NCBI GenBank assembly: GCA_020444325.1
Contig: JAHLLD010000002.1
Span: 124,001 to 188,000 of the forward strand
Reading direction: 5' to 3'
Length of the DNA stretch: 64,000 nt
Origin: a bacterium
Lineage (GTDB): Bacteria > Bacteroidota > Ignavibacteria > SZUA-365
A program made the translations under genes and the position numbers. This document shows positions 27,163 to 36,333 of the stretch, one piece after another; within the stretch, counting starts at the first letter, position 1; each line of letters starts with the position of its first letter. The notes under the pieces are model-generated. The model saw only the letters and a list, made by a program, of their open reading frames with translations. It was not told the origin of the DNA and did no database searches.

Positions 27163-28569
27163 TTACGCCCGGTCAAACACCGAACCGCTGCCAGGCTGAA
27201 ACAGCCGGTTGTACGTACGTTCGGCAAAGGTGTCGGTCATGCCGGCGATATAATCTGAGAGAACCCGAAGGCGTTGTTTCTCGTCCTGCGCCTCGCGGAG
27301 CAGGTGTCCATGCTTACCTCCGAGCAGCTCCGGGGATTCATGGTATGCTGCGAAAATCTTCTGGATGATGATGCCGCCGCGGTATTCGAGGCTCTGTACT
27401 GCGGGACCATTGATCACTATTTCATACACGGCGTTTTTCAGTGCGTCGAGTACGCGCCGCTCATCGGCAGGGAGCGTGATGGTCCATCGCAGGCGCGGAT
27501 GCTCAAATCTTTCGTCCTCCTCCAGCACGGCTGCGGTAATCAGGCGGCTGACCAGTTCCGATCCGGCCTCTTTCTTTTCATGAACCGCATCCCGGGGAGA
27601 TGCACCTGCGCCTTTGCCCATCCGCTGAATCAGGGCAGCGAACACGTCATGAATGGTAGGATCGTCGAAACTGCTGCGCGGCATGTACGAGATGATTGCT
27701 TCCGGTGAGATGAGGCGGGAAAAGAAGGCGTCCTCCACATCATGTGTCCCGTACGCGATGTCATCCGCGAGTTCCACCACGCTCGCTTCGAGCGTTTTGT
27801 GGAGTGTGCTTGCATGTTTGCCGTCTCGGGTTTCCAAGGAGCGCAGACGCAGCCTGTCCGCTTCCGGGAACGGGGCCAGCAGCCACTCGAGCAGAGGTGC
27901 TTCTTCGTTATGAATGCACTTCGGCGGAGCCCAGGGCTTGAAGGGGGGACTGACGGCGGGATCGGGATAGCGTTCCGGGCGAAGCAGTTCGGAATACATC
28001 GCCGGGTATTTCAACACCGCCTGCAGGGTAGCACGGGTGAGATTGAGTCCATGCCGTTCGCCGTGCACCTCGAGCGTATCATTGGTGAGCAGGCGCAAGG
28101 TCTGTCCGTTTCCTTCAAAACCGTTGTCCTTCCCCGGCCAGCGCGTCCATACGCAATGGTTGAGCGCTTCTTCGCCGCGATGTCCAAACGGTGGATGCCC
28201 GAGATCATGCGCCAGGCAGGCCGCCTCAATCAGGCTGGTGTCAATTGGTCCCCCGAGCGCCTCAAATTGTTCGTTCACGCTGCCGAGCGGATATCCCGGC
28301 CAGATGAGGTTGTTCGCGACTGCGGCCAGTGCACGGCCGATATTGCTGACTTCCAGCGTGTGCGTCAGTCGTGTGCGGAGAAAAGAAGATTCTCCCAGCG
28401 CGAAAATCTGTGTTTTCGATTGCAGACGGCGGAAGGCGAAGCTGTGAATGATGCGCGCACGATCGCGTTCGAACGGATCGCGATGGTCGCCGATGCGGGC
28501 AACCGAGCCGCTCAGCCGTTCGCTGTCGTCTGCATGATAAAGAGGGGAAATATGGTAGAATGGATGCAT
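27163..28569 (-). CDS. dgt: dGTPase-like deoxynucleotide triphosphohydrolase
   Basis: HD-superfamily enzyme that removes triphosphate from dNTPs, trimming the nucleotide pool. The metal-binding His of RLTHTLEVSNIGR and the HD pair in LAHDLGHPPFGHRGE are present, with the preceding family motif ARIIHSFAFRRLQSKTQIF and the later ELADDIAYGTHDVEDAF. I set the start at the ATG giving MHPFYHISPLYH, because upstream residues are not family-like. About 469 residues, normal for the long dGTPase subgroup. The exact nucleotide preference cannot be told. Some members defend against phage, but nothing nearby supports that here. Confidence 0.92.
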   Translation of the reverse strand: MHPFYHISPLYHADDSERLSGSVARIGDHRDPFERDRARIIHSFAFRRLQSKTQIFALGESSFLRTRLTHTLEVSNIGRALAAVANNLIWPGYPLGSVNEQFEALGGPIDTSLIEAACLAHDLGHPPFGHRGEEALNHCVWTRWPGKDNGFEGNGQTLRLLTNDTLEVHGERHGLNLTRATLQAVLKYPAMYSELLRPERYPDPAVSPPFKPWAPPKCIHNEEAPLLEWLLAPFPEADRLRLRSLETRDGKHASTLHKTLEASVVELADDIAYGTHDVEDAFFSRLISPEAIISYMPRSSFDDPTIHDVFAALIQRMGKGAGASPRDAVHEKKEAGSELVSRLITAAVLEEDERFEHPRLRWTITLPADERRVLDALKNAVYEIVINGPAVQSLEYRGGIIIQKIFAAYHESPELLGGKHGHLLREAQDEKQRLRVLSDYIAGMTDTFAERTYNRLFQPGSGSVFDRA

Positions 28570-28666
28570 ACTGCCGTTGGTCAATGTCCTTTCGCAAAGG
28601 ACTGAGGAAAATGTACGCAATTTGACCGGAGAAATCCGAATGCTGTCACTGCCACGATATCGGGGA

Positions 28667-28697
28667 ATGTAGAATGCAGGTGGTTTTCGTACCTTTG
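28667..28697 (+). promoter_or_regulatory. Likely lptD promoter
   Basis: ATG (one mismatch to TTG) at 28667-28669, 20 bases, then TACCTTTG (28690-28697), a full match to TAnnTTTG. Predicted start near 28701 gives a 62-base leader containing the hairpin at 28711-28737. Confidence 0.55.
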
Positions 28698-28710
28698 TCA
28701 GATGTCATTT

Positions 28711-28741
28711 TCTGCGGTTCACCACGGGAACCGCAGATTTT
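28711..28741 (+). terminator. Hairpin plus T-run in the lptD leader (possible attenuator)
   Basis: TCTGCGGTTC and GAACCGCAGA form a perfect 10-bp stem with a 7-base loop, followed at once by TTTT. The structure has the form of a short intrinsic terminator but lies between the lptD promoter and its GTG start, 21 bases before the start codon. It may attenuate transcription or affect translation. Confidence 0.5.
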
Positions 28742-28762
28742 CCCCAATCGTACACCTTTGTT

Positions 28763-31492
28763 GTGAAAGCCGTCGGCGCCGCCATATTCCTGAGCTTTTT
28801 ATTTCTTCCCGTCCTGCTTCATGCGCAGGTGACGGATGAAAATGCTGCGTCCCTTACGCGTGACAGCCTGCGTATCATGGAGGACAGCCTGCGGACGAAG
28901 CAGGACAGCCTGCGGGCGGAGGCCGATTCACTCATGGCAATGGCTATAGATTCCATGCGGGTCGCGCAGGACAGTGTCTACGTTTTTCCGGTGTCTAACG
29001 AGGTCGACACCATCATCGTCTACAAGGCTGCAGATTCCGCGCTGTATCGCATGGACGAAAAAACCATGACGATGTACCGGGATGCGGACATCGACTACGG
29101 TACGACTAAAATCAAGGCAGCCCGCATCACGATCAACTGGGATCAATCCACCATCGCCGCCACGGGCATCCCCGATACAAGCAGGGAAGGGAAATTCACC
29201 GACACGCCGGTGTTCAGTGAAGGGGGAGAACAGTACGAGGGAGAGGAAATGACCTACAACTTCAAGACGAAGAAAGGGGTCATCACACGAGGAGAAACAG
29301 CAATCGATGACGGATTCTACCTCGGCGAACGTATCAAACGTGTCTCAGAAAGCGAGTACTTCATCGGTGGGGGACGCTATACCACCTGCGACAATCCCGA
29401 TCACAAGCACTATTACTTCGGTTCCGCGGAAATGAAATTCGTGCCGAACGAGGTTGTCGTCGCACGGCCAATCACCTTCTACGTTGAAGATATCCCCCTG
29501 CTCTGGCTGCCTTTTGCCGTGATACCGAGCAGCGGGGGACGCTCGAGTGGCATCATTTTCCCCGCCTTCGGCTTTGACCAGAGCCGTGGACGCTACCTGA
29601 TCAATGGCGGGTATTACCTGGCCGCGAGCGATTACTGGGATCTTTCACTGACAGGGGACTGGTACTCAAAAGGCGGCTGGCTGGCGCGTGGTGAAGTGCG
29701 CTATTCCCTTCGTTACAATTTCTCTGGAAGCGTCACTGCCAGTTACGGAAGGCAGCGTTTCAACATCGGTAATATTTATCAGGCCGATGACGAGTATTCA
29801 ACGGACTGGAGTCTGAAAATCACGCACAACCAGGAAATCGACCCAACCTCACGTATCACGGCGGATGTCAACATCCTGACAAATTCATACATCAGCAACT
29901 TCAGTAATAACCTCAATCAGCAGCTGCAGACCTCGGTGCGCTCAAGTGCCCTTTACTCGAAGTCATGGGAAGGAACCAACCGGTCGATATCCGTCGGTGT
30001 GCAGCGTGAGCAGAAACTCGATGATGGGACATCCGTCACCACGCTCCCGGATATCACCTTCAATCAGTCCCAGATCTATCCCTTCCGCGGTGAGAACAGT
30101 TTCGGCGATCAGGCCTGGTACGAGATGATCGGTTTCAGCTATACCGGGCAGGCGAAGAATCGCATCCAGGTAAAAGAAGTGCGACGCATCGCAATGTCCG
30201 ACACGACGGTAGGGAACGAGCAGTTTGACAGGCGGGGCGTGCAGCACCGGCTCAGTCTGATATCGACACCGAAATTCGGATTTTTCACGATATCCCCGAG
30301 TTTCAGCTACACCGAGCGCTGGTATGATCATCGCACCGAGCGTTACTACAACGCCGCGGACTCCACGGTGGACTTCAGGGATGTGAGTGGGTTTTTCGCG
30401 GTGCGTACGTTCAATGCCGGACTCTCAGCCAGCACGAAGTTGTACGGCATGCTCGAACCCAATATGCTTGGCGTGATAGGCTTCCGGCACACTCTGCAGC
30501 CCACGATCAGCTACAACTGGAATCCGGATTTTTCCAAAGACAGCTGGGGATATTACCAGTCCTATGTCGATTCCACCGGCGAGGATATTCGCTACGATCC
30601 CTATACCGGGTATTCTTACAATCCTTCCGAGGTGTTCGGCGGAGTCGGTTCCGGGGAGTCACAGACGATCAGCGCGAGGCTTTCGAATATCTTCGAGATG
30701 AAACTCGCTCCACGGGAAGACGACAGCACGCAGACTGCCCGGAAATTCCAGTTGCTTACCTTTGATGCATCGACCAATTACAATCTCGTAAAAGACAGCA
30801 TGAAGCTGGGGAATGTGAACCTCAACTACCGCACCAGCATACAGAATCTCATCGAACTCCGTGGCGGCGCCACGCTTTCGCCCTATGTGTGGGAGAACGA
30901 ACGTGTCGTTTCAAATCCAGACGGCACGGAGACCAGAATTCCCGGTCATGAAGTTGACACCTATCTCTGGGAAGCGGGACAGGGCTTCGCCCGGCTTACC
31001 AGTTTCAATATTTCGCTCAACACGTCCCTGTCGAACAACACCTTTGCAGGGAAGAAGGAAATACAAAAAAACAAGGAAGAGGAGGAGGCCATCGATGAGG
31101 AGGAAGAGGAAGAGCGACCCAAAACCCTCGACCTCAACGCGCCGTATAATTTCAGCATTCCCTGGAACCTGTCCCTCGGTTACGACTATCGCGTCAATCG
31201 CAGCAATCCCACACGCGAAACACGCAACTCGAATCTTCGAGCCAACCTCACATTCAGTCTCACACCAACCTGGCATTTCACTCTCAGCGGTTACTACGAC
31301 ATCTTCAACAAGGAGCTCGGTGCCCCACAGATCAACATCCGCAAAGATTTGCACTGCTGGGAGATGAATTTCCAGTGGCAGCCCGCCGGACCTTATCGCA
31401 GCTTCTATTTCGTCCTTCGCCTCAAAGCGCCGCAGCTCCAGGACATCAAACTCGAAAAACGCGGCTCCGACAGCGGCCGCCTCCGGTATTGA
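28763..31492 (+). CDS. lptD: LPS-assembly outer-membrane protein, LptD family
   Basis: Predicted to insert lipopolysaccharide in the outer leaflet of the outer membrane. After a signal peptide (cleaved near LLHAQ) there is a heptad-like run of DSLR motifs, then the periplasmic OstA/LptD domain at about residues 70-250 (RDADIDYGTTKIKAARITINW, TYNFKTKKGVITRGETAI), whose border to the barrel carries the characteristic RPITFYVEDIPLLWLPFAVIP. A long beta-barrel of about 600 residues follows. An acidic loop (KNKEEEEAIDEEEEEERP) around residue 780 should be surface-exposed. Length fits the Bacteroidota form (~900 residues). GTG start. Confidence 0.9.
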   Translation: MKAVGAAIFLSFLFLPVLLHAQVTDENAASLTRDSLRIMEDSLRTKQDSLRAEADSLMAMAIDSMRVAQDSVYVFPVSNEVDTIIVYKAADSALYRMDEKTMTMYRDADIDYGTTKIKAARITINWDQSTIAATGIPDTSREGKFTDTPVFSEGGEQYEGEEMTYNFKTKKGVITRGETAIDDGFYLGERIKRVSESEYFIGGGRYTTCDNPDHKHYYFGSAEMKFVPNEVVVARPITFYVEDIPLLWLPFAVIPSSGGRSSGIIFPAFGFDQSRGRYLINGGYYLAASDYWDLSLTGDWYSKGGWLARGEVRYSLRYNFSGSVTASYGRQRFNIGNIYQADDEYSTDWSLKITHNQEIDPTSRITADVNILTNSYISNFSNNLNQQLQTSVRSSALYSKSWEGTNRSISVGVQREQKLDDGTSVTTLPDITFNQSQIYPFRGENSFGDQAWYEMIGFSYTGQAKNRIQVKEVRRIAMSDTTVGNEQFDRRGVQHRLSLISTPKFGFFTISPSFSYTERWYDHRTERYYNAADSTVDFRDVSGFFAVRTFNAGLSASTKLYGMLEPNMLGVIGFRHTLQPTISYNWNPDFSKDSWGYYQSYVDSTGEDIRYDPYTGYSYNPSEVFGGVGSGESQTISARLSNIFEMKLAPREDDSTQTARKFQLLTFDASTNYNLVKDSMKLGNVNLNYRTSIQNLIELRGGATLSPYVWENERVVSNPDGTETRIPGHEVDTYLWEAGQGFARLTSFNISLNTSLSNNTFAGKKEIQKNKEEEEAIDEEEEEERPKTLDLNAPYNFSIPWNLSLGYDYRVNRSNPTRETRNSNLRANLTFSLTPTWHFTLSGYYDIFNKELGAPQINIRKDLHCWEMNFQWQPAGPYRSFYFVLRLKAPQLQDIKLEKRGSDSGRLRY

Positions 31493-31524
31493 GAAAATAG
31501 ACGCAGATTAGTGCAGACTTAAAA

Positions 31525-31625
31525 GGACCGCAGATTTTCGCAAATTTTACGCAGATTTTCGCCGGGAAACCTTGAAAAATCATTTTTGCGAAAATCTGCG
31601 TATGCTCTGCGAGAATCTGCGTTCC
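31525..31625. repeat. Imperfect 38-bp inverted repeat of CGCAGATTTTCGC words
   Basis: Left arm 31525-31562 and right arm 31588-31625 pair at 32 of 38 positions by my count, with a perfect inner 14 bp (ACGCAGATTTTCGC/GCGAAAATCTGCGT) and a 25-base A/T-rich loop. Further degenerate copies of the word precede it from 31500. The element fills most of the 262-base gap between lptD and dsbD. Confidence 0.8.
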
Positions 31626-31694
31626 TCTTCTTTCCTTTAAATTTGAATCATTTGCCCCGCATCGGCATCTTACCGGAGGTGACAGGGTTTTTCA

Positions 31695-31725
31695 TTGTCG
31701 CTGGCAGTGGAACTTCGTATTTTCC
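31695..31725 (+). promoter_or_regulatory. Likely dsbD promoter
   Basis: TTG at 31695-31697, 20 bases, TATTTTCC at 31718-31725 (matches TAnnTT, last two bases differ). Predicted start near 31729, about 26 bases before the first candidate ATG. Confidence 0.45.
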
Positions 31726-31754
31726 TTGATTGAGAAACTGTAGCCATTTAATAG

Positions 31755-33827
31755 ATGCGATCTACCATGAGACATTTTACCAGCCTTTTTCTGCTTCTTC
31801 TGCTCATTCTCCCGCTGTCGCTTTCCCAGGCCCAGGATGCTGCAAAATGGTCTGCAAAGCCCACGAGCGCGACGGTCAAGGCGGGGGGGACTGTGGAAGT
31901 CAAGCTGACTGCCAAACTCAATGACAAGTGGCATGTCTATTCCGTGACCCCGATGGAAGAGGGGCCTGTCGCGACGGAGATCGTGTTCAGCGAAGATTCT
32001 CCACTGCAGAAGAGCGGTAAGGTGCGACAGCCCAGGCCGGTGGTGAAATACGATGAGAATTTCGGTGTAAACACCGAGTATTTCGAAGACGACGTCACCT
32101 TCACCGTCACCGGGAAAGTGAAATCCGGTGCAAAGCTCGGGAAACAGAAAGCAGTGATCGAGGTGACGTTCATGGCCTGCAACGACCGCATGTGCCTGCC
32201 GCCGACTACGGTTGAGGTTCCGTTTGAGATTACGATTGCTGAAGCGGAAATGGCGCAGGCCGCAGATGAAATTGCCGGCGAGTCCGCCATGGCAGATGCC
32301 GGTGATGAGATGCAGGATGAAAATGTGGCAGAAGAAGTCGAGGAGGCAGAACCTGCCGCAATGGCGGCCGAGGCTGATAAAAACGAGGCAGTCGAAGAGG
32401 AATCGCTCGGGTATGGCGACGAAAGCGATGTCGAGAAGGCCAAGGAGGAAGGACTCTGGGCATACATCGGACTCGCAATGTCGGTCGGTGCACTGGCACT
32501 GCTCACACCCTGCGTATTCCCCATGATCCCGATCACGGTGAGTTTTTTCACCAAGCGTGAGGCCGCGACCCGTTATCAGTCCGTGCGCGACGCGCTCATT
32601 TATTCCTTCGGTATCATCTTTACATTCACCGGACTGGGGATATTACTGGCCTTGATATTCGGGGCTTCAGGGATAAACCAGTTCGCTGCGAATCCCTGGA
32701 TGAACATTCTGATCGCCACGGTGTTCCTTGTCTTCGCTCTGAATCTGTTCGGACTGTTCGAGATTGTGGTTCCTTCGGGCATTCTTACAAAGCTGACGGT
32801 GGCTTCGGGCAGTGGACAGGGAATTGCCAGCCTGCTGCTTATGGGACTCACGTTTACGCTCACCAGCTTTACCTGTACGGTGCCTTTCGTCGGGACGGTC
32901 ATGGTCGCAGCTGCGAAGGGTGAAATCTGGTGGTCCATCGTTGGCATGCTCGCATTTTCCAGTGTGTTTGCCCTTCCGTTTTTCCTCCTGGCCCTGTTCC
33001 CGTCATGGCTCAAGTCGATGCCAAAGAGTGGTGGCTGGCTGAATTCGGTCAAGGTGGTCATGGGCTTCCTTGAGATGGCGGCGGCGATGAAATTCATGTC
33101 CAATGTCGACCTCATCTGGGGTATGGGCATCCTCAGCCGTGACCTCTTCCTGAGCTTCTGGGTCGGTATCGGCATCCTGATCACGATCTATCTCCTCGGA
33201 AAGGTGCAGCTTCCGCATGACAGCCCCGTGGAAAAAGTTGGCGTTGTTCGCATGATCTGGTCGGTGTTCTTTCTCGGTATCTCGGTATACCTGTATACCG
33301 GTTTGAACGATAAACCCCTGGGAGAACTCGATGCCTTCCTGCCACCGATGAATTATCAGGAAACGATACAGGCTGCGTCCCTTGGCGCGATGACCGGTGG
33401 TGCGAGTATGCAAAGCGGGGAAGCCGCCGAAGGGAAGGAGCAGTGGTACTCAGACTACGCACTGGCAATGGCCGCAGCAAAAGAGCAGGCAAAACCCATT
33501 TTCATTGATTTCACGGGTTTCGCGTGCACGAATTGCCGCTGGATGGAATCGAACATTTTCCCACGCAGTGACGTGCGGGGACTGTTTGAAGATTATATCC
33601 TCGTCCGTCTCTACACTGACGGACAGGGTGAGGTGTATGACAATAACCGGGAATTCCAGGAATCCACCTTCGGCACAGTGGCGCTGCCGCTGTATGTGAC
33701 GCTGACACCGGATGGTGAGAAGATCAACAGTTTCCCGGGACTGACACGTAATCCGCAGGAATTTGTTCGTTTCCTCAAAGACGGACTTTCGAAATTCCAG
33801 GAGAGCAAAGCCGTCGCCATGCGCTGA
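31755..33827 (+). CDS. dsbD: Thiol:disulfide interchange protein DsbD
   Basis: Carries electrons from cytoplasmic thioredoxin across the inner membrane to periplasmic thiols. Order: signal peptide (about 1-26); N-terminal DsbD-alpha domain with cysteines in ACNDRMC (142, 147); an unusual 70-residue Glu/Ala/Met-rich acidic linker (162-232); eight-helix CcdA-like membrane domain with the redox cysteines in LTPCVFPMIP (253) and SFTCTVPF (374); C-terminal thioredoxin domain with FACTNC (591, 594). All three cysteine pairs are intact. An alternative ATG lies four codons in. Probably monocistronic, ending at the terminator at 33853. It could supply reductant for cytochrome c maturation. Confidence 0.95.
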   Translation: MRSTMRHFTSLFLLLLLILPLSLSQAQDAAKWSAKPTSATVKAGGTVEVKLTAKLNDKWHVYSVTPMEEGPVATEIVFSEDSPLQKSGKVRQPRPVVKYDENFGVNTEYFEDDVTFTVTGKVKSGAKLGKQKAVIEVTFMACNDRMCLPPTTVEVPFEITIAEAEMAQAADEIAGESAMADAGDEMQDENVAEEVEEAEPAAMAAEADKNEAVEEESLGYGDESDVEKAKEEGLWAYIGLAMSVGALALLTPCVFPMIPITVSFFTKREAATRYQSVRDALIYSFGIIFTFTGLGILLALIFGASGINQFAANPWMNILIATVFLVFALNLFGLFEIVVPSGILTKLTVASGSGQGIASLLLMGLTFTLTSFTCTVPFVGTVMVAAAKGEIWWSIVGMLAFSSVFALPFFLLALFPSWLKSMPKSGGWLNSVKVVMGFLEMAAAMKFMSNVDLIWGMGILSRDLFLSFWVGIGILITIYLLGKVQLPHDSPVEKVGVVRMIWSVFFLGISVYLYTGLNDKPLGELDAFLPPMNYQETIQAASLGAMTGGASMQSGEAAEGKEQWYSDYALAMAAAKEQAKPIFIDFTGFACTNCRWMESNIFPRSDVRGLFEDYILVRLYTDGQGEVYDNNREFQESTFGTVALPLYVTLTPDGEKINSFPGLTRNPQEFVRFLKDGLSKFQESKAVAMR

Positions 33828-33852
33828 CCGCTGCGCCGCTCCGAGATTTTCC

Positions 33853-33887
33853 AGGCCTCGTCCCGTGACATGGGACGAGGCCTTTTT
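33853..33887 (+). terminator. Rho-independent terminator of dsbD
   Basis: Perfect 12-bp stem AGGCCTCGTCCC/GGGACGAGGCCT, loop GTGACAT, then five T. Located 26 bases after the dsbD stop. The 11-base core matches the terminator at 2959. Confidence 0.95.
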
Positions 33888-34020
33888 GCTTCCAACCGTG
33901 CGCCTGTGCGCTCCGCGATATGTGATCTCACACAATTCTTTTGTACTTTAAACGACCATAAAACACTTACTTCCCGCATCCCTGCAGGAAGCCCGCGAGC
34001 CTTTTCGGAGCATCCAGTTC

Positions 34021-35055
34021 ATGTCCCAGACGTCATCCCGCAAAAAAGACCACGTCGACCTCGCCGTGAACGAGCAGGTTGCGTTTCGCAGGAAGAGCAA
34101 TGGCCTGGATCAGTGGGATTTCGCGCACAATGCCCTTCCGGAGTTGGATCTCACGGATATCGACACATCAGTCGAATTTCTCGGGTCAGAACTTTCATAT
34201 CCGTTGATGATCAGTGGCATGACCGGCGGGTATGAGGAAGCGGAGCGAATCAACGGTCAGCTGGCAGAGGCTGCCGAAGACCTGCGGCTGGCCATCGGTG
34301 CCGGCAGCATGCGGCAGGCGCTCGAAAACGACAGCTTTCACGAATCGTATCGCGTTTTGCGCCGCAATGCGCCATCCATCCCCATCCTCGCCAATATCGG
34401 TGCGGTCGAAGTCGCTGCGATGGAAGATGTGCGTCCCGCCCGATACCTGATTGATCTTATTGAAGCTGACGCGCTCGTGGTGCACACCAATCCGCTGCAG
34501 GAATTCCTGCAGCCGGAAGGCGAGGTGCGATTCCGGGGTGTGCTCGATGGTATTCGCCAACTGGTCGCCGGACTCGATATCCCCGTGATACTCAAAGAGG
34601 TCGGCGCCGGGATTTCCCGCGAAGCCGCAATGCGAGCACACGAAGTGGGAGTGCAGTGGGTGGACATCGCCGGCGCGGGCGGCACGAGTTGGGCGGGCGT
34701 GGAAATTCTCCGGCGCACGGACGGCTGCGAAGTCTCGCCATCATTCTGGGACTGGGGTATCCCGACCGCTGATATTCTCGAAGAGCTTCGCGTTAATCGT
34801 CCCGCCGACCTCCGTATCATCGCTTCAGGCGGCATCACCGACGGCGTTATGATCGCCAAGTGTATCGCACTGGGCGCGGATATGGCCGCCTCCGCACGTC
34901 CCCTGCTCAGCGCCCTGATGACAGGCGGCGCTGACGCGCTGCGCAGCCGCCTCTGCGGCTGGAAGCGCGATCTGCAGGGAGTCATGCTCCTTACCGGCGC
35001 GCAGGATATCAGTGAGCTGCGCTGCCGTCCAATTACAAAACGCAACAGTCATTAA
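34021..35055 (+). CDS. fni: Type 2 isopentenyl-diphosphate delta-isomerase (FMN-dependent)
   Basis: Interconverts IPP and DMAPP using reduced FMN. The TIM-barrel protein starts with the family N-terminus SRKKDHVDLAVNEQVAF and has GMTGG, the GAGSMRQALE segment, LKEVGAGIS and the phosphate-binding IIASGGITDG. 344 residues, as expected. It heads an isoprenoid pair with the polyprenyl synthase three bases downstream. With ispH at 55.5 kb this indicates a MEP pathway that also carries an isomerase. Confidence 0.96.
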   Translation: MSQTSSRKKDHVDLAVNEQVAFRRKSNGLDQWDFAHNALPELDLTDIDTSVEFLGSELSYPLMISGMTGGYEEAERINGQLAEAAEDLRLAIGAGSMRQALENDSFHESYRVLRRNAPSIPILANIGAVEVAAMEDVRPARYLIDLIEADALVVHTNPLQEFLQPEGEVRFRGVLDGIRQLVAGLDIPVILKEVGAGISREAAMRAHEVGVQWVDIAGAGGTSWAGVEILRRTDGCEVSPSFWDWGIPTADILEELRVNRPADLRIIASGGITDGVMIAKCIALGADMAASARPLLSALMTGGADALRSRLCGWKRDLQGVMLLTGAQDISELRCRPITKRNSH

Positions 35056-35058
35056 CGT

Positions 35059-36039
35059 ATGAACGACTTTCTTCAGCGCTACAACAAGTACCGGGAAATA
35101 ATCGATCACCGCGTGGCTACTGTCATTGACAGGGATGAGCCTGTCACGATGTATGAACCCGCGCGTTACGTACTGAGCGGAGGAGGCAAGCGCATTCGTC
35201 CCGTGCTCGTCATGCTCGCCTGCCAGGCCGTGGGAGGAGACCCGATGGACGCGGTGGACGCTGGTGTCGCCGTTGAAATCCTCCACAACTTCACCCTCGT
35301 GCACGACGATATCATGGATCGCGCCGATACGCGCCGGGGACGCGAGACGGTCCATCGGAAGTGGGATGAGAACATCGCGATCCTGGTCGGAGACGAACTG
35401 ATGGGCATCGCGTACAAAACCCTGCTGAACACTGAGAAAGGGGATGTACGCATGATGACACGCGTCTTCACCGACGGTGTGATTGAAGTGTGTGAGGGGC
35501 AGAGTTATGACAAGGAATTTGAAAACCTGCCGTCCGTCACCGAAGAGCAGTACCTGATGATGATCGGGAAGAAAACCGGCTGGCTCGTTGCCATTTCCGC
35601 AGAAATCGGGGCAATTATTGGTGGCGCGCACGAGAAGGAGCGTGCTGCGTTGCTCGAGTACGCACGTTGCGTCGGACGCGCTTTCCAGGTACAGGACGAC
35701 TTGCTCGATATCGTTGCTGACGAGCGCACGCTTGGCAAACCCATCGGCGGCGACATCATCGAAGGAAAGAAAACCTGGCTGCTGGTCAACGCACTGCAGC
35801 GGGCGGAAGGTGACGACCTTGCACTGCTCCAGAGTGTCGCGACGCGGCAGGCGACGCATGAAGGGCTGGTACACCGGGTCAAGAGCATATATGAACGTAT
35901 CGGTGTGCTTGACAGCGCGCGGGAAAAAATTGCGCATGATACCGCAGCCGCCGCAGCCGCACTGCAGGAACTTGAAGACAACGAAGGCCGGAGCATGCTC
36001 GGCTGGCTCGCACAGATGCTGCTCGAACGCAAACACTGA
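35059..36039 (+). CDS. Polyprenyl (farnesyl/geranylgeranyl-type) diphosphate synthase
   Basis: Trans-isoprenyl diphosphate synthase of 326 residues that condenses IPP onto an allylic primer. Both aspartate-rich motifs are present: FARM as HDDIMD (Asp83, 84, 87) and SARM as QDDLLD, with the substrate loops GGGKRIRP and QSYDKEF. A Phe sits five residues before FARM, which usually limits chain length, but the product cannot be set from this alone. The gene starts three bases after fni and is followed by ptsH after five bases, so the run is one operon. Confidence 0.93.
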   Translation: MNDFLQRYNKYREIIDHRVATVIDRDEPVTMYEPARYVLSGGGKRIRPVLVMLACQAVGGDPMDAVDAGVAVEILHNFTLVHDDIMDRADTRRGRETVHRKWDENIAILVGDELMGIAYKTLLNTEKGDVRMMTRVFTDGVIEVCEGQSYDKEFENLPSVTEEQYLMMIGKKTGWLVAISAEIGAIIGGAHEKERAALLEYARCVGRAFQVQDDLLDIVADERTLGKPIGGDIIEGKKTWLLVNALQRAEGDDLALLQSVATRQATHEGLVHRVKSIYERIGVLDSAREKIAHDTAAAAAALQELEDNEGRSMLGWLAQMLLERKH

Positions 36040-36044
36040 ATTCC

Positions 36045-36311
36045 ATGATCGAACGCGAAATAACCATAAAGAACCGCACGGGACTGCATACGCGTCCCGC
36101 CGCTACGCTGGTGAAAACCGCGGCACGCTTCGCGTCGGAATTCTACATCAAGAAGGACGACTTTGAGATCAACGGGAAAAGCATCATCGGTGTCATGACA
36201 CTTGCGGCCGAACAGGGATCCACCCTGCGGCTCACGTTTGAAGGTGCGGATGAGGACGAAATGGCTGATGCGGTCACGGAGCTTTTTGAGAACGGCTTCG
36301 GCGAACTCTGA
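36045..36311 (+). CDS. ptsH: Phosphocarrier protein HPr
   Basis: Phosphorelay protein of the PTS, 88 residues. The phosphorylated His is exactly residue 15 in GLHTRPAA, and the regulatory serine is residue 46 in GKSIIGVM, so control by an HPr kinase is possible. Directly followed by enzyme I. No enzyme II gene lies in the window, so the pair may serve a regulatory PTS or a distant transporter. Confidence 0.96.
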   Translation: MIEREITIKNRTGLHTRPAATLVKTAARFASEFYIKKDDFEINGKSIIGVMTLAAEQGSTLRLTFEGADEDEMADAVTELFENGFGEL

Positions 36312-36333
36312 GCGCTAACACAGGGAAGCAATC

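Noticed and set aside
27163-28569. dGTPase as part of a phage-defence island
   Set aside because: No other defence, phage or mobile genes are adjacent; a housekeeping dNTPase is the simpler reading.
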